A model generated the notes under the pieces. It saw nothing but the letters and a program-made list of their open reading frames with translations, was not told where the DNA came from and ran no database searches. A DNA stretch of 64,000 nucleotides from Cokeromyces recurvatus (Eukaryota > Mucoromycota > Mucoromycetes > Mucorales > Mucoraceae). The translations under genes and the position numbers were made by a program. The DNA is taken from NCBI RefSeq assembly GCF_025118155.1, contig NW_026251423.1, positions 62,001-126,000 on the forward strand, written 5' to 3'. Below are positions 49,527 to 62,018 of this stretch, piece by piece (position 1 is the stretch's first letter; each line of letters opens with the position of its first letter).

Positions 49527-50420
49527 TTTTTCACTTTAAATAAAAAAAATATATATATATAAATAAATAAATAAATAGGAAAAGAGAGAGAAAGAGAAAG
49601 GGAAAGGGAATAATAAAGAGGATAATAGCCCGATTTCAGAATTTAGAAAATCACATATTTAATAACCGCTGTTTTCATTTATTTTATTCGCCTATTTATT
49701 ATTAGATTTAATCCATGTTTAGTAGCTGCTACTATTACTACTACAATAAGGAAAGGAAGAAGAAGACAGAGGAAGCTTTTTTTTTTGTGAATGAAATTAA
49801 ATGAAAGGAAAGGAAAGCTATACAAGCAGGGTAAGCCTTTATGTATGCCACAAGCGTAGTATTATATGAATAGTAGTCATGAGTTAAAAGTAGTTGTTAA
49901 AAAGTTCCTTACAGAGAATGATAATAATTATTATTATGTAATAGTGGTATAGGTCAAGACATGGGTTAACCACTAATCAATAACCAGCCAAGACATGTCT
50001 GCTTCCAAAAAAAAAAAAAAAAATCATTGACAGCTATATGATACAATCTAAGAATATATAAATAAATACAAATATATTCATATTCATATAATACATATTT
50101 GGGCAGTAACTAATATAAATATATTTATTTTATATATTTAGTAAGAATTACGTATTCCCGTTAATGATTTCGTTTATTAGAAATAAAGTCTGTTCTATCA
50201 TTTTTGTGGGGTTAAAGGCAGGCAGGCAGACAGACAGACAGGCAGATTATGTTGTATTAAACTACATTTTCCTTTTTTATTGAAGCCTGTGAGCATGTAT
50301 TACTTTTCACGTGAAGTTCCTTTTTCATCTTTGTGTCTTTTGATTCTCTGTATAACATGTAATTCTATACAATAATATACATGTCCATATCTATTTTAAA
50401 TTTGATATATATACATATAC
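49527..50420. other. divergent intergenic region
   Basis: This region is shared by the calcineurin A and GPAT genes, which point away from each other. It holds a TATA/ATAA stretch at 49540-49570, GAGA/GAAA-rich sequence at 49580-49610, and a CAGA/CAGG repeat at about 50219-50245. No gene is evident. Confidence 0.6.
50219..50245. repeat. GGCA/CAGA tetranucleotide microsatellite
   Basis: Short tandem GGCA and CAGA units run about 27 bases between the calcineurin A and GPAT genes. No function is indicated. Confidence 0.7.
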
Positions 50421-52549
50421 ATGTTTGAATTCTCTATATACACTTATGTTGGCTTTCGAGGATTATTTAAAGTCATTTCCCATCTATTTTTTCGTGAAAT
50501 AAAGATAACAGACATTCATAATGTACCGACATCAGACCCATGTATCTTTATTGTGGGTCCTCATGCAAATCAATTCATTGATGGCATTGTTTATATGAAC
50601 GTCAATCCTCGTCCTTCTTATGCTTTGATGGCTGATGTTTCCTATCAGAAACCTGTTATCGGTCATGTAGGAAAAATATTAAATGCTAGTTAGTAATGAA
50701 TAATATTACAAGATGAACAAAGATTAGTATTATATACTCATCACTTAGTATATAATAGTTCCTGTAGTAAGACCTCAAGATAGAATAAACTTGGGTACAG
50801 GAAAAATAAAGTACCATCCTCCATATCAAATAGAAGGTCAAGATACAAAGTTTTTAACGGAAGTCAATGTTCGCGACTTTATTCTATTTGGTAAAAACGA
50901 CGATAAAGTCCATGTGGGTCGTATCATTTCAGACACTTTACTTGAAATTACACATGCCATTGACAATGATGATGCTCCTTTTTCATCTTTTAAAATAGTA
51001 CCTCATTTGGATCAAACCGTTGTTTATGATGAAGTTTATCATCATTTAAATAATCAAAAATGTATTACTATTTTCCCAGAAGGTGGAAGTCATGATAGAT
51101 CAGAAATGCTACCCTTAAAAGGTATAAATAATAGATGATGAATTCTGAATTAATAAGAAAAAAAAAAAAAAAGAAGGGGAAAGTTGCTGATTTGCTGTTT
51201 AATATATAATAGCTGGCTTTGCTATTATGGCATTAGGCACATTGGCAGCCAATCCTACGTTAAATCTTAAAATTGTCCCTGTTGGTAAGATTGAATTATA
51301 AACAAGAACAACACTTTCTTTCTTTTTTTTTTTTTTTTTTTTCTTTTTTTTTCCTTTCTTCTCTTTTTTTTTTATAATCAAAAATAATAGGACTCAACTA
51401 TTTCCATCCTGATCGTTTCAGATCTCGTGCTGTCGTTTCATTCGGTAAACCTATCTCCATTCAGCCTTCTGAAGTAGAAAACTATAATTTAGGAGGTCAG
51501 CATAAACGAGAAGCTATAACAAAGCTCTTGGATCAAAGTGATAAAGCATTTAAAGCTATTACTTTGAATACGCCTGATTATGATACACTGATGATTATAC
51601 AGACAGTAAGACGTCTTTATAAAACGAAAAGGAATACTAGTACTAGTATCGACCAAGTTGTTCAATTAAATCGTCTCTTCATTCATTTATGGCCTAGACT
51701 ATCAAAGAATGATCCTGTTCATTTCCAAGTTATTATACAGAAGGTGAAACAGTACAATAGCATGTTGAGGTTTTTCGGGATTAGAGATCATCAAGTAGAA
51801 AAATTAAATATGACAGCTATGGAAGGCTTTGTAGAATTATTTAAACGGATCATCAAGTTAACGGTTATGATCGGCTTAGGCACTCCTACGTAAAGTATAT
51901 TATTTACATACTTATTCACCTTTTCATTCATTTATTATATATACAGTTTGATCTCTAATTTACCTCTAATTTGGATTACAAACTATATAAGTAAAAGGAA
52001 ACAGAGAGGTAAGTTATAATCTTTTTGTTTGTTTAATAAATAACAAGCTGGATATGCTAATGATATCATTTATATATATATATACATCTGTAGAGGCCTT
52101 GGCTAATTCTTCTGTCAAACTTTCTGGTAAAGATGTTCTCGCATCATGGAAAGTGATTGTAGTTGCTTTTGCAGCACCTACACTTTATGCCTTTTATGCG
52201 TTCATTTATTTTCTCTATCTCTTCAAGAGACGCTCTAGAGTAACAACAACATTGCGTACAAAATTAATCAGATCTGGTATAGTGTGGGTCATTCAACCTA
52301 TTTTACATTATCTATTAATGCGACTAGGTGACACTGGTTTAGATATTTACAAGTAAATAGAAAAATAATCACTTTTTTTTTTTCCTTTTATGAACTCACT
52401 ATTTACGTATTGTATATAGCTCTATAAACCCTTTAATTTTAGCAATGAGGAATCCTGAAGCAGGAGAAATTATTCGCTCTATGCGAAAGGAATTATCAGA
52501 GGATATAACTGAATTTGTTAACAAATATGCTCCAGAAGAACTTGAATAA
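50421..52549 (+). CDS. SCT1: glycerol-3-phosphate acyltransferase (SCT1/GPT2 type)
   Basis: SCT1/GPT2-type enzymes acylate glycerol-3-phosphate or dihydroxyacetone phosphate in the ER, the first step of phospholipid and triacylglycerol synthesis. About eight exons from ATG 50421. Motif I is VGPHANQFIDGI, and motif III is ITIFPEGGSHDRSEMLPL. Motif II-type sequence lies in YQKPVIGHVGKILNA and then IPVVRPQDRINLGTG. The motif IV region is LKIVPVGLNYFHPDRFRSRA. The middle and C-terminal membrane helices are seen: IKLTVMIGLGTPT, and KVIVVAFAAPTLYAFYAFIY. The end is YAPEELE at 52549. Catalytic His and Asp are present in motif I. Introns are short, and one donor is GTTAGT. The gene points away from calcineurin A and toward the MBF gene. 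Confidence 0.92.
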
Positions 52550-53191
52550 ATATTGAACAATCAAAGTCTATTATGTGGAAAAAAAGAATAACTCAACATG
52601 GTCATTTAATACAATAACAGAAGAGGATATATCATCCAAGTCTTCTTTTTAAAAAAATAAATAATGTATATCATCTTTTTTTTTTTTTTTTTTAATACTA
52701 AAAATACTTTACATGTTGCTTTAAATCATTATTGCAACGTACATGTCTGGTTTGGAATAATAAATTCTATTCAGATAGCTTAAAGAAAAGACAGTTGGCT
52801 TATAATTCAATTTAATATACATAGTCCTTATCATTGGCGATAAAATAGTTGGATCATCTCTTGTGATAAGAATGGCAGTTAAAAGGCTTACTCCCTTCCC
52901 CCTTTTTTTTGTTATATGTCTCGATTTATATATACATGTCTTGTTAATTCTTATCTTATAAATTCGTTTGCTTTTGTTACAATGTAATACTGTTGTACTA
53001 TTTACACATTTGGCAATCTCCCTATCTATAAATATAAATATATATATATATTCACAATCTATATACACATGGTTTATTATATAAATGTGTTATAATAGGA
53101 ACTAAAAGATACTAAACAAGAAAACCAAAAAAAAATAAAAAAAAAATATAAAGGGAATATGTATACTATATACGTAATAACGTTCTTCTTC
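52550..53191. other. convergent 3' intergenic region
   Basis: The GPAT gene (+) and MBF-type gene (-) meet here tail to tail. It contains a T run at 52678-52692, a TATA repeat near 53035-53052, and poly(A)-signal-like AATAAA words. No gene is evident. Confidence 0.6.
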
Positions 53192-55437
53192 TTATTGTTG
53201 CTGTAATGGCTCATCATGAATCGTTGTTTCATTATCAAATGATGCTAAAAGTGGCGCCAACATCATATCGACATTTTCATATGCAACATTACAACTAGTA
53301 GAGATTAATCGCTTATAATCTTGATATTTCTTTGGTGGCAATTGACATTGCAATTCAATCAATTTATTCATTATTTTCTTTCTCGATGTTTGCAACTCTT
53401 TCAACTCATTGCTTAGTTCAGTAGCTTTATCTTGTAATCCTTGAATAGTGTATTGCTGAGGTGGGGAAGGCGGCTTTTCCTCTTTTTGTTGATGATGATA
53501 ATCTTCTTCAAGCATGTGTATCGTTTGCTTTTGACTATATTGAAGCCATTTTCGATATTTTGTTTCTAACGCTTTACCTTCATTATCTATCCTTTTTAAA
53601 AGAGCATTCACTTCAATATGATCGAATGCTATCGAATTTAACGCACGCTTTGTCTCTTCTAACCGCTTTCTGTGTAAATCTAATTCAATTTTCTTTTTTT
53701 CAATCATTTTCTCCTTATTCACAAGATCTCTTTCATAACTCTCAGCAAACTCATCAAATACCTCTGATATAGGTTGTGCATGGTTAGGATTGCTCATGAC
53801 GTTTCTAAACATAGCATCTACCTTCGATCTTAATAGCTCACGTGTATCAGTTTCATTCAAAATAGTCGTATTCATCTCACTGGGTGATGATGAAGCCGAT
53901 ACTAAAGGAGGTGATGCCCTTATCGTATTTTTCTCAATTTCACTAAAGTAGTCTCGAGGTGTCATACCTTGTTCATTTGCAATCTCTGTACTAGCACCTG
54001 CATCTATCATGAGTTTGATCAATCGTCTATTACCAATCTTGGCTGCAATCGTCAATGCTGTATCACCATTCGTATCTTGTACATTTAAAATAGAAATCAA
54101 TTCAGATTGATTGCTTTTAAGTTTGTTGATTAAACATTCCATATAATAACGCGAGGCATAGACTTTACCCTTCCAGTCTGACATGGCTGCTGTGTGATGA
54201 AAGACGGTTTGATCCTTTTTATCAATATTAAAAATGGTGGTACGTAAGAGATCAAGCAGGGCATCAAAGGTCTTCATATCAAAATTGTTGGTAAATAATA
54301 CAGAACGCATGAGAGCGGTCTGACCCTTATAATTAACACGATAAGCATCAGCTCCATTGTCTAAGAGTGTTTTCACAATCTTAATACGAGCCATAGCAGC
54401 CGCCCAATGAAGACTAGTATGACCTTCATCGTCAATAATTACGTTTAAATCGAGATCATGTGGAGGTCGACTTAGGAGAGTGGGAACGGTTGTTTTATTT
54501 GACATGAAATACTGAAGTAAACGTTGGGCATATGGCTTTCCAATCATTTCAGGGTCATCTTCTTCAGCATCCTCCTCCTTTGTCCTTTGTGTATCTTCCT
54601 CTTGTTTCATATGAAGTGCTGATTTTTTATCTGGGTTGAGAGTACTTGAATCTGCTTTTAAATGATGTGATCTGAGGGTTGTATTCGTCTTTTCTTTAGA
54701 TTCTTTCTTCATTTTCGTTCGTTTTGTTGTCGTAGTGTTAGCTAGAGGAGAAGAAGCAATTGGTGTGTGATCTTCATTTTTTACCAATGGTATTGTTGCT
54801 GTTGTTGCTGTTGCTGTTGTTGTTGCTGTTGCTGTTGCTGTTGTTGTTGTCGTCGTTGCTGCTGCTGCTGCTGCATTAGTCAATCGAGATGTATTTTGCA
54901 TTTCAATATCCGGTACATCTTCATCAAAATGTTTAACCCGTTTTCTAATTCGAGTTGTCGTTGTGGCAGTTGACGTATCACGCGCTTTTCGTGGCCGTAC
55001 AGTAGCAGCAGTAACATGCTTTGGTGCTAATGGAGGACTTTCATCACCTTTTACAAATTGAAGTATAGGAGCTAATACATCATCAACTTCATATAATTCT
55101 GCAAGTGCTTTACCACGCTCAAATGGGACCCAAGTGCCTAATGAGGTAAAAAAAAAAACAAGATTATAAAAATAGTACATTGAACATATATATACATATA
55201 TACACTACCTTGGTATTTTCCATAGCCTCCTTGCACTTTTTCATGTTCACCTGTTTGAACTTCTCTTTCCAAAATACGAGTACGTTGTGGTTTATCAAAA
55301 TCAGCTACTTTTAATATTTGTGTTGCATTTAAATAAGAATCAGATCTTCTACGCATCACAGCAACACCTTTGCAGTTCATTTCATAAACAGGAACTCCTG
55401 AATATGTTGCTTTAAATATTTGTGAGAAATCAACCAT
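53192..55437 (-). CDS. MBF-type APSES/ankyrin cell-cycle regulator
   Basis: This is the DNA-binding subunit type of MBF/SBF (Mbp1/Swi4/Res), which controls G1/S genes by binding ACGCGT boxes. Two exons: 55437 to about 55211 and about 55147 to 53192, close to 720 residues. The APSES (KilA-N-like) domain spans the exon join: [40 protein letters not shown], and [21 protein letters not shown] Ser/Thr/Ala-rich linker follows with poly-Ala/Thr runs from GCT/GTT-type repeats. Ankyrin repeats follow: [36 protein letters not shown], and [20 protein letters not shown]. The C-terminal part is coiled coil ([20 protein letters not shown]) and ends near [19 protein letters not shown]. All expected blocks are present; Mbp1 versus Swi4 naming is not decided. 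Confidence 0.9.
54775..54895 (-). repeat. triplet repeat encoding Ala/Thr run in MBF-type gene
   Basis: Imperfect GCA/ACA/GCT-type triplets encode consecutive Ala and Thr residues between the APSES domain and the ankyrin repeats. This is a low-complexity linker. Confidence 0.7.
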
Positions 55438-55979
55438 GTCAATTAGTTAAATAAATAAAAGAAAGAAAGAAAGAAAGAAAGAAATAAAAATAAAAATAAA
55501 AAAAATAAAAATAAAAAATAAAATAATATAAATTTTATTTAATTGTGGAGAAAAAGAGTAAAAAATAAATAAATAAAAAAGCTATTATACGCGTATATTA
55601 TTGCAGCCTATAATAATAAACGCATAAAAATTAAGCAATTAAATAATGATAAATAATGAGAATATGAATAAACAACTACTTTTATGATAAAATTTGTTTT
55701 TCTTTAAAGTTAATAATTTCTATTCTTGAAAAGAAAAAAAAAAAAAAGAAATATACAATAACAGCAATGGAAGAATAACAGCAGCTCAACACAGCAGTCT
55801 ACTATTCACTTTTATTTCCAAGTAAAAATAAAAAAAAAAAGGAAATAAATAAAATAAATAAATAAATAAAATAAAATAAATAATGCAAAGTCACGTATAT
55901 TTATCAGTAATGAACTCAAATAGATTCAAAGTGTGCTTATATCATTTACTTATTTATTGTCGATTATAAACTATTTTGA
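55438..55979. other. divergent intergenic region with MCB-like site
   Basis: This region is shared by the MBF-type gene (-) and the dysbindin-type gene (+). It contains GAAA and TAAA repeats (55458-55530, 55840-55885) and a single ACGCGT at 55589-55594, the classic MluI cell-cycle box bound by MBF. No gene is evident. Confidence 0.6.
55589..55594. promoter_or_regulatory. ACGCGT (MCB-type) site upstream of MBF gene
   Basis: The exact 6-base MBF recognition word lies about 150 bp upstream of the MBF-type start codon and 390 bp upstream of the dysbindin start. CpG-rich words are rare in this AT-rich DNA. Autoregulation is inferred only. Confidence 0.4.
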
Positions 55980-56280
55980 ATGTTTCAACAATTTAAAAAT
56001 ATATTTCCTAATACTTCACTTAACATTCGTTCTTTAACTGAGTCTGTTAGGTAGTAGAAAATATAAAACTTTTAGTTGATAATAATAGTGTTCACGTTAT
56101 TCAATTCATGATAGAATCAATGATACAGATTGGAATAAAGGCATTGAAAGGTAGTAAAGTCATTTATTTTATGTGATTCTTATGTTTGTTTAGACTAGGT
56201 ACACTTCGAAATGAATTCCAAAATTTGAATTCGTTCTTTAATCGTCAAAATTCAAAGTAAATAAAGCAGATTGAAAAAAG

Positions 56281-56314
<34 letters not shown>

Positions 56315-57398
56315 ATTATACACTTATTTAATTATATCTGTAGTGATAAAACATCCACTTCTAATACATCCGATCTATCATTAACTCAGTTAGAAGCAAC
56401 AAGCCAACTCATTAATACAATACATAACAAATGGACTGATATACATGAAGCAAATCAAACAAACTTTGAAAAAGCACAGGTTGGGAGAGAATAAAAAAAT
56501 ATATATAAATAGATACAAGCAGTTGAATAATGACATGGCTATATTAGATGGCTAATGTGAAACTAAGACAATTACAAAAAAATGGTGAATTACATTATAA
56601 AGTTTGTGAATCGATGGAAAATGTCCAACACGATTTAAAAGAAATGCATACAAATCTTGACATGATTCAAAATTCAGCAGGTAATTATTTTATATATAAT
56701 ATGCTTACAATACAAACTAAAAAAAAACATGTTTAATATAGTCAAGTTAATGGATATACTTTCAAAATTGGAAGACGAAATCGATAGAGCATCCATAGAC
56801 TATGAAAAACAACAATTTGAAATATGGAAAGAAACTGAAGAAAAAGAATTTATGAAAGAAATAAGTAAAAAGAGGTAAGAACAAGAACGCCCAAATAAAA
56901 ATAATTACTTGAAATAAAAGGCCTGTGATAGACGATTACTACAAGAACGAGAAAATATGCTAAGACAAAGATATGAGGAATATGATGAACTTCAAAAAAA
57001 GAAACGATTAGAGCTTTATGAAGCCAATTTTAATGCTGAACTTGAAGATTATAGGAGAAGAAGAGAAACAGAGGTGTCTTCACTCTATTCTTGTAAGCAA
57101 ACAAACGATAAATAAGAAATACAAAGAGTTATTGACTTTATATGTAGATCATAGCATGAATGTAAATACAGATGAAGATACCATTTCGTCAACACTAGAA
57201 AGACTTGATTTAGGGAATAATGAAAACGAACTAGATGAATTTTTAAATGATGTAAATGAAGAAGAAGGACTAGAATTACAAGATAAGAAGAAGCATAAAG
57301 TAAAGTCATCTTTTATTATACCCAAAAGCCCTATTCTATCATCAAGTGAAGAGGATAATGCAATTGAAATTTTAGGTGATGAAGATTATAGTTTATAA
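55980..57398 (+). CDS. dysbindin-like BLOC-1 subunit candidate
   Basis: Dysbindin (DTNBP1) is a coiled-coil subunit of BLOC-1, which acts in endosome-to-lysosome/vacuole sorting. About seven exons run from ATG 55980 (MFQQFKNIFPNTSLNIRSLT). Then LGTLRNEFQNLNSFFNRQNS, LTQLEATSQLINTIHNKWTD, IHEANQTNFEKAQ, and ESMENVQHDLKEMHTNLDMI. The most dysbindin-like part is VKLMDILSKLEDEIDRASID, then YEKQQFEIWKETEEKEFMKE, then LYEANFNAELEDYRRRRE, which lines up with the human C-terminal coil (EEAFQQDMEQYL). The last exon is acidic (NVNTDEDTISSTLERLDLGN). The last intron is short (~43 bp). The match rests on order and pattern of coiled-coil residues, so a generic coiled-coil protein is possible. Confidence 0.5.
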
Positions 57399-57441
57399 AT
57401 TCTACCAATAAAGTCATTTCCTTTTGTTGTTGTTTATTGCT

Positions 57442-57472
<31 letters not shown>

Positions 57473-57698
57473 AAACGACTGAGTTTAAATAAATATCAGG
57501 CCACCAACGAATGTTAAATCATTCGACATACAATAGACAAGTTAAGCAGTAAAATTCAGGAACATACGTAAATGATTATTTTCGTGGTATGATTTTTATT
57601 TTTTCAAGTTTACATCCATATATAAATACAATTAGAAAAGCTATAAATGGGCCTTTTTTTTTTCAATACTTAAACTCACATCAAAATAGATACAGAAA
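57399..57698 (+). other. short intergenic spacer
   Basis: This separates the dysbindin-like gene and the B12D-type gene on the same strand. It contains an AAT trinucleotide repeat at about 57446-57470 and a T run at 57653-57663. No gene is evident; the last ~60 bases are the leader of the next gene. Confidence 0.5.
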
Positions 57699-57999
57699 AT
57701 GACTGCACTTTCAAATTTCCTTAAAATTTCTGCTAAAAAGCCTGAAATTTATCCTATTGTTGGGATCTTGACTTTTGCTCTTTCTGGTGCAGCTTACTTT
57801 GGTGCTCGTGCTATGAGAGCCCCTGATGTAGTTTGGTAAAAAAAAGGAGATGAATAAATACAACTTTGATACTCACTTATAATATAGGAATTCTAAATCA
57901 AATCCTCATCCATGGCAAGAAATTAAAGATGGCGAACAAGTAAAATTAATCGCTTTGAATCAAAAATATGATAATCGTTGGCAACGTAAGAATTGGTAG
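57699..57999 (+). CDS. B12D/NDUFA4-type mitochondrial small protein
   Basis: This is an 82-residue inner-membrane protein of the B12D/NDUFA4 (MLRQ) family, associated with respiratory complex I or cytochrome c oxidase. Two exons: 57699-57835 and 57888-57999, joined within the Trp codon. One membrane segment is visible: YPIVGILTFALSGAAYFGAR, followed by NPHPWQEIKDGEQVKL and ending YDNRWQRKNW. It has no cleavable presequence, as usual for the family. The NPxPW motif after the helix supports the family call. The open gene is short and in a clear frame; the assignment is by recalled pattern only. Confidence 0.75.
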
Positions 58000-58404
58000 T
58001 TATACCAGCCTATGAACAAATTTATATGTCTATACTGGAACATTCCTTGTAAATTTTAATACCTACATATTACTCTTTTAAAACATTAATAAACTAAAGA
58101 AAAAGAGAGTGTGAGTGAGAGAGAGAGAGAAACACTCTTCTTTTTGTGTAAATAATGAACTAATATCTCAAATTGTCTTTTATTATTATTGTTTGTATGT
58201 TATGAATTAATTTAACTATAGGATCTTTTTTTTTCTTTTTGAGGCCTGCTCTAAATGTAAATAAATCATGTTATTATGAGTGAACGATATAAAGTAATAA
58301 AAAGTGATTAGTGTAAATATAAATTATTGAACTGAACAAAAAAGTGGATAATGCTATTGTTACTATAGGTTGTTATTAAATTAGTGTCTCCTTATTATAA
58401 TCTG
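58000..58404. other. convergent intergenic spacer
   Basis: The B12D-type gene (+) and the kinase gene (-) meet tail to tail. It contains a GAGA run at 58112-58129 and AT-rich sequence with AATAAA-like words. No gene is evident. Confidence 0.6.
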
Positions 58405-59389
58405 TTATTCTTTCAGTGAAAAAACAGGTCTAGAAGGTCTGGGTGGATCATGGTGTGAATCAGTTTCGTCATCTAGAGGAAATAAACCACTACTATCACG
58501 ATGACGAATAAAATCAGAAATATAAATTGCATCATCATCATCTTCTTCTTCTTCATTAACGCTCTCAATACAATCGTCATAAGGTATTATTACATCACTT
58601 TCGTTATATACATAATATCTTGTATCGTTCATATTACTATCAGGTATCATTGTATCCAGCAATGTAATGGGTGGTGGTTCGGATAAGGAATAAACTTCAG
58701 AAGGAGGTGAATCTGGTGGACAGTTTTCACAATTAATATATGAATAACCTTCAAAGACGGGATCTAAAGTTTGGCTTGGATGATAGTCACTTTCAACAGG
58801 TGAAAGACGTGGTGTCAAGAGTAAAAATTCGTGATCAAAAAGACTAAGATCTGTCTCTGAGCATAGGTTAGGTACATAAGGTGGTTTGATTCGTTTCGTA
58901 TAGATAAGCTGCCAATCAATATAATTAAAATAAGGATCAGAACGGACCCGAGTAGCTCCCTCTTCAATTAGATGACTATATCCTAATCTACGCTGTGGAT
59001 CACGTTTTAAAAGATGGGCAATAAAGTTAGCTGTTTCAATATCAATAAATTCAGGGAACTGAAGTGGATCTTCGCGGATACGACGATACATTTCATCACG
59101 ATTTTCTGCCCAAAATGGCGTAACTCCAATCAACATTTCATAAAGAATTGTACCAAAACTCCAATAGTCAACCTCATAAGAATAAGGTTGTTCATTCAGT
59201 ATTTCTGGAGCAAGATATTCTGCAGTTCCACAAAATGTATCTGCTCTCTGTTCCTTAGCATTTGGACTGCCATAGAATTGTTTAGAGAGGCCAAAATCTG
59301 TTAAGACAACATGACCCTCTGCTGATAATAAAATATTTTCAGGCTTGAGGTCTCTTTAAAATGAAAATGAAAATCAATCTTATTCCTTC

Positions 59390-59426
<37 letters not shown>

Positions 59427-60855
59427 TTACCTATATATTATTCCTAAACTGTGTAATTCTTGTATACCCAGAATAATTTCGGCTGCATAAAACCTACACC
59501 TTTCGGGAGTCAAGGTATAATGAATTTTAAGTTGCGTTGCCAAATCACCTCCTACATGATAATCAAGTACAAGAAATAATTGATTCATATCTTGAAATGA
59601 ATAATGAAGTTTAATTAAAAAGGGATGATGAATAGATGCAATATCAGCCAAGATTTGTTGTTCTGTTCGAATATGTATTATCTGACTTTGTTCAATCACA
59701 GCTTTTTTACTAATCGCTTTTAAGGCTAATAACCGGGATGTCCTTCGATGTCGAACCAAAAGTACCTAATATAACATCATTTTTTATTTTTTGTTTTTAT
59801 TTATACCAAATAGCAAGTAATATATACATGTATACATATGTACACTACTATTAGAGTGTGAGGAGGAGGAGACTTTACCTTTCCCATACAGCCTTTTCCA
59901 ATCACTTTAATGAGTTGAAAGTCTTGAATAGTTACAGGTGTTTCTGAGGTGCAAGAAGATAAAGAAGAGTCATTTTTAAGTACCCTCATATTATCCTGTA
60001 AAGATGGAATTTGAAGTTGCGGTAAGTTTGAAGATGAATGTACTGAAGTCTTGTCAAGAGGATGGACACCTTTTATATTCTCTATTAAAGAAACATGAAT
60101 ACTGTCATTAATTATAGGTTGGCAAGATTCTTTCAATTGTTGTTGTATAGCATCATGTCTAGTTGTTTGTAACATCCTTTGAACCTGAGGACAATCGTCT
60201 TTCAAGATCACCTTATCTTCTTCTCTTTGAGGTTGAAGAAAGTCTTTAAGAAGGGAACAGGATTGAATATTAGAATCGTCTATACAATGACGTAAATACT
60301 TTTCTATTTTATCTGCATTACTGATAGCAGTCTGTACTCTAGTCATGATAGATTTGTTCTTTATTATTGAAAGACTTTGTAATACTTTTTGTCTAAAACT
60401 ATGGTTTCTTTGTCGACTTGATAAATTAGGTTGTAATATTTCATTCTGTTGCAATTTTGGTAAACATAACTTGGATTCCTTCAAGTAATGTTTAATCTTA
60501 TCATTCAAAGAAAAAAAAATAGTTAAATCCATGTATAATATAATACATATAATAAAAAAGGAAATATACTCTTTTATCAAATTCTTGAAAATCTTCATAA
60601 AATCGTATTAAAATTAAATATCTTGATGGCTCCTCTACAAATAATGTAAACATCTGTGATTGGATAAAAAAAAATAAAATAAAATTCAGCATGGGCAATA
60701 AAGCCCCTTTATTGACTTATTACCGATATTAAACTATTATTTGAATTATTTTCTGAATGGTACATGATGAGGTTCTCAATGACGCCAATGTAGGGTTGTT
60801 TCAAACTATTTTGTTTCTGTATTACTAATTTTGTTTTCTTTTTCTTATTTAGCAT
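58405..60855 (-). CDS. PX-domain AGC protein kinase
   Basis: This is a Ser/Thr kinase of the AGC group with an N-terminal PX domain. PX domains bind phosphoinositides such as PI3P on endosomes, as in animal SGK3. Start ATG 60855 (MLNKKKKTKLVIQKQNSLKQ). The PX part reads PSRYLILIRFYEDFQEFDKR then IKHYLKESKLCLPKLQQ, and later NADKIEKYLRHCIDDSNIQS then LLKDFLQPQREED. After ~100 low-complexity residues comes the kinase: LIKVIGKGCMGKV (Gly loop), LLALKAISKKAV (catalytic Lys), IIYRDLKPENILL (catalytic loop), DFGLSKQ, and TFCGTAEYLAPEI (activation segment, PDK1-type). AGC C-tail signs are LTPRLSPV (turn-motif-like) and VFEGYSY (hydrophobic motif). The tail then is Pro/acidic-rich and ends FSLKE. About seven exons; one intron is a pure AT repeat. 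It is not Ypk1- or Sch9-named with certainty. Confidence 0.82.
59392..59424. repeat. AT dinucleotide repeat in kinase intron
   Basis: About 33 bases of perfect AT/TA repeat lie inside an intron of the PX-AGC kinase gene. Length is likely to vary between strains. Confidence 0.8.
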
Positions 60856-61981
60856 GATAGAAATTATTATTATATAATAATTTTTTTTAAAAAAAAAAGA
60901 CTGAAAAAAAGGGGGGGGAGAGAGAGAAGGGGAACGTGCAAAAGTATATCAAATACGTGGTATAATAGTTAAACGGAGTTTTTTTTTTCTTTAGTTTATT
61001 GTCATACAAATTTTATGAATATAAAGTCGATCTTTTGATAAATCCACATGTAATACTTGAAAGCACTACTATAAAATAATAATATCATATTAACATATAC
61101 ATATACATATATATATATATATATGTGTGTGTGTGTATGCATTTACATTATTCACAATGTTACATTATTCTATTATCATCTATTATAGCATAAGCTTGTA
61201 TTCTATAGCATATCACATATCGCTATCATATAATTTTCTGCTGTGTGTGTGTGTGTGTGTGTGTGTTTATGATCAGAAATAAAAGTATCTCATCAAATGA
61301 ATATTTTTTACGTAATTTATGGTGTGTACGTAGTAATTTCATGATTATTAAAATTCCTACACTAAAAAAAAAAAATAAGTTGCGAAGACGACATTTTAAC
61401 AGATGAATAGTAAGCTACCCTTTTTTTTTTTCATAAAATCATTACCGTCTGTAATAGGATAGTTCTATTTCTATTAAATATCAACTGTTTTACACTTAAA
61501 GATATATATTTAAAAGGGAAACCAAATCTTCTTTTATATCAAGTTTTCCTCTTTTATCTTGATAATTCACATTCTATTGATAGCTATAACCGTTATCTCT
61601 AAATAGCAGGAGCTTGTATATAAATATATAGATGTATATTTATATACATGCCTTGTTCACTTTATCATTTTAACTACTATTGACTTTATCCTTTTTCTTT
61701 CTGATCTCTGACTCGAACAGTACCAAGTTTATATATAAAGGGCCATTGTATAAAAAGGAGAAGAGTTGTCAGCAGTTGGAACTTTAATTGGTCTTTGTAT
61801 TTATTTCTATTCTTTTTATGGAAAAAATAAATGATCAATTAATTTATGCAAAGTATGATGACAACAATAACAAATCAACGGCTTTCATTTATTTTACTGT
61901 GGAGCGTGTAACACGCATTATTCTGTTTCAGGTCATTTGTTCTTCTTATCGTACATTGAAAATAAAGCTATAAATTTATTT

Positions 61982-62018
<37 letters not shown>

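Noticed and set aside
54767..54973. plus-strand frame rich in Cys
   Set aside because: Antisense shadow of the Ala/Thr triplet repeat of the MBF-type gene; the poly-Cys run is an artefact of the repeat.
61788..61973. small open frame upstream of the subtilase
   Set aside because: No domain, signal peptide or splice partner, and typical of chance frames in AT-rich DNA.
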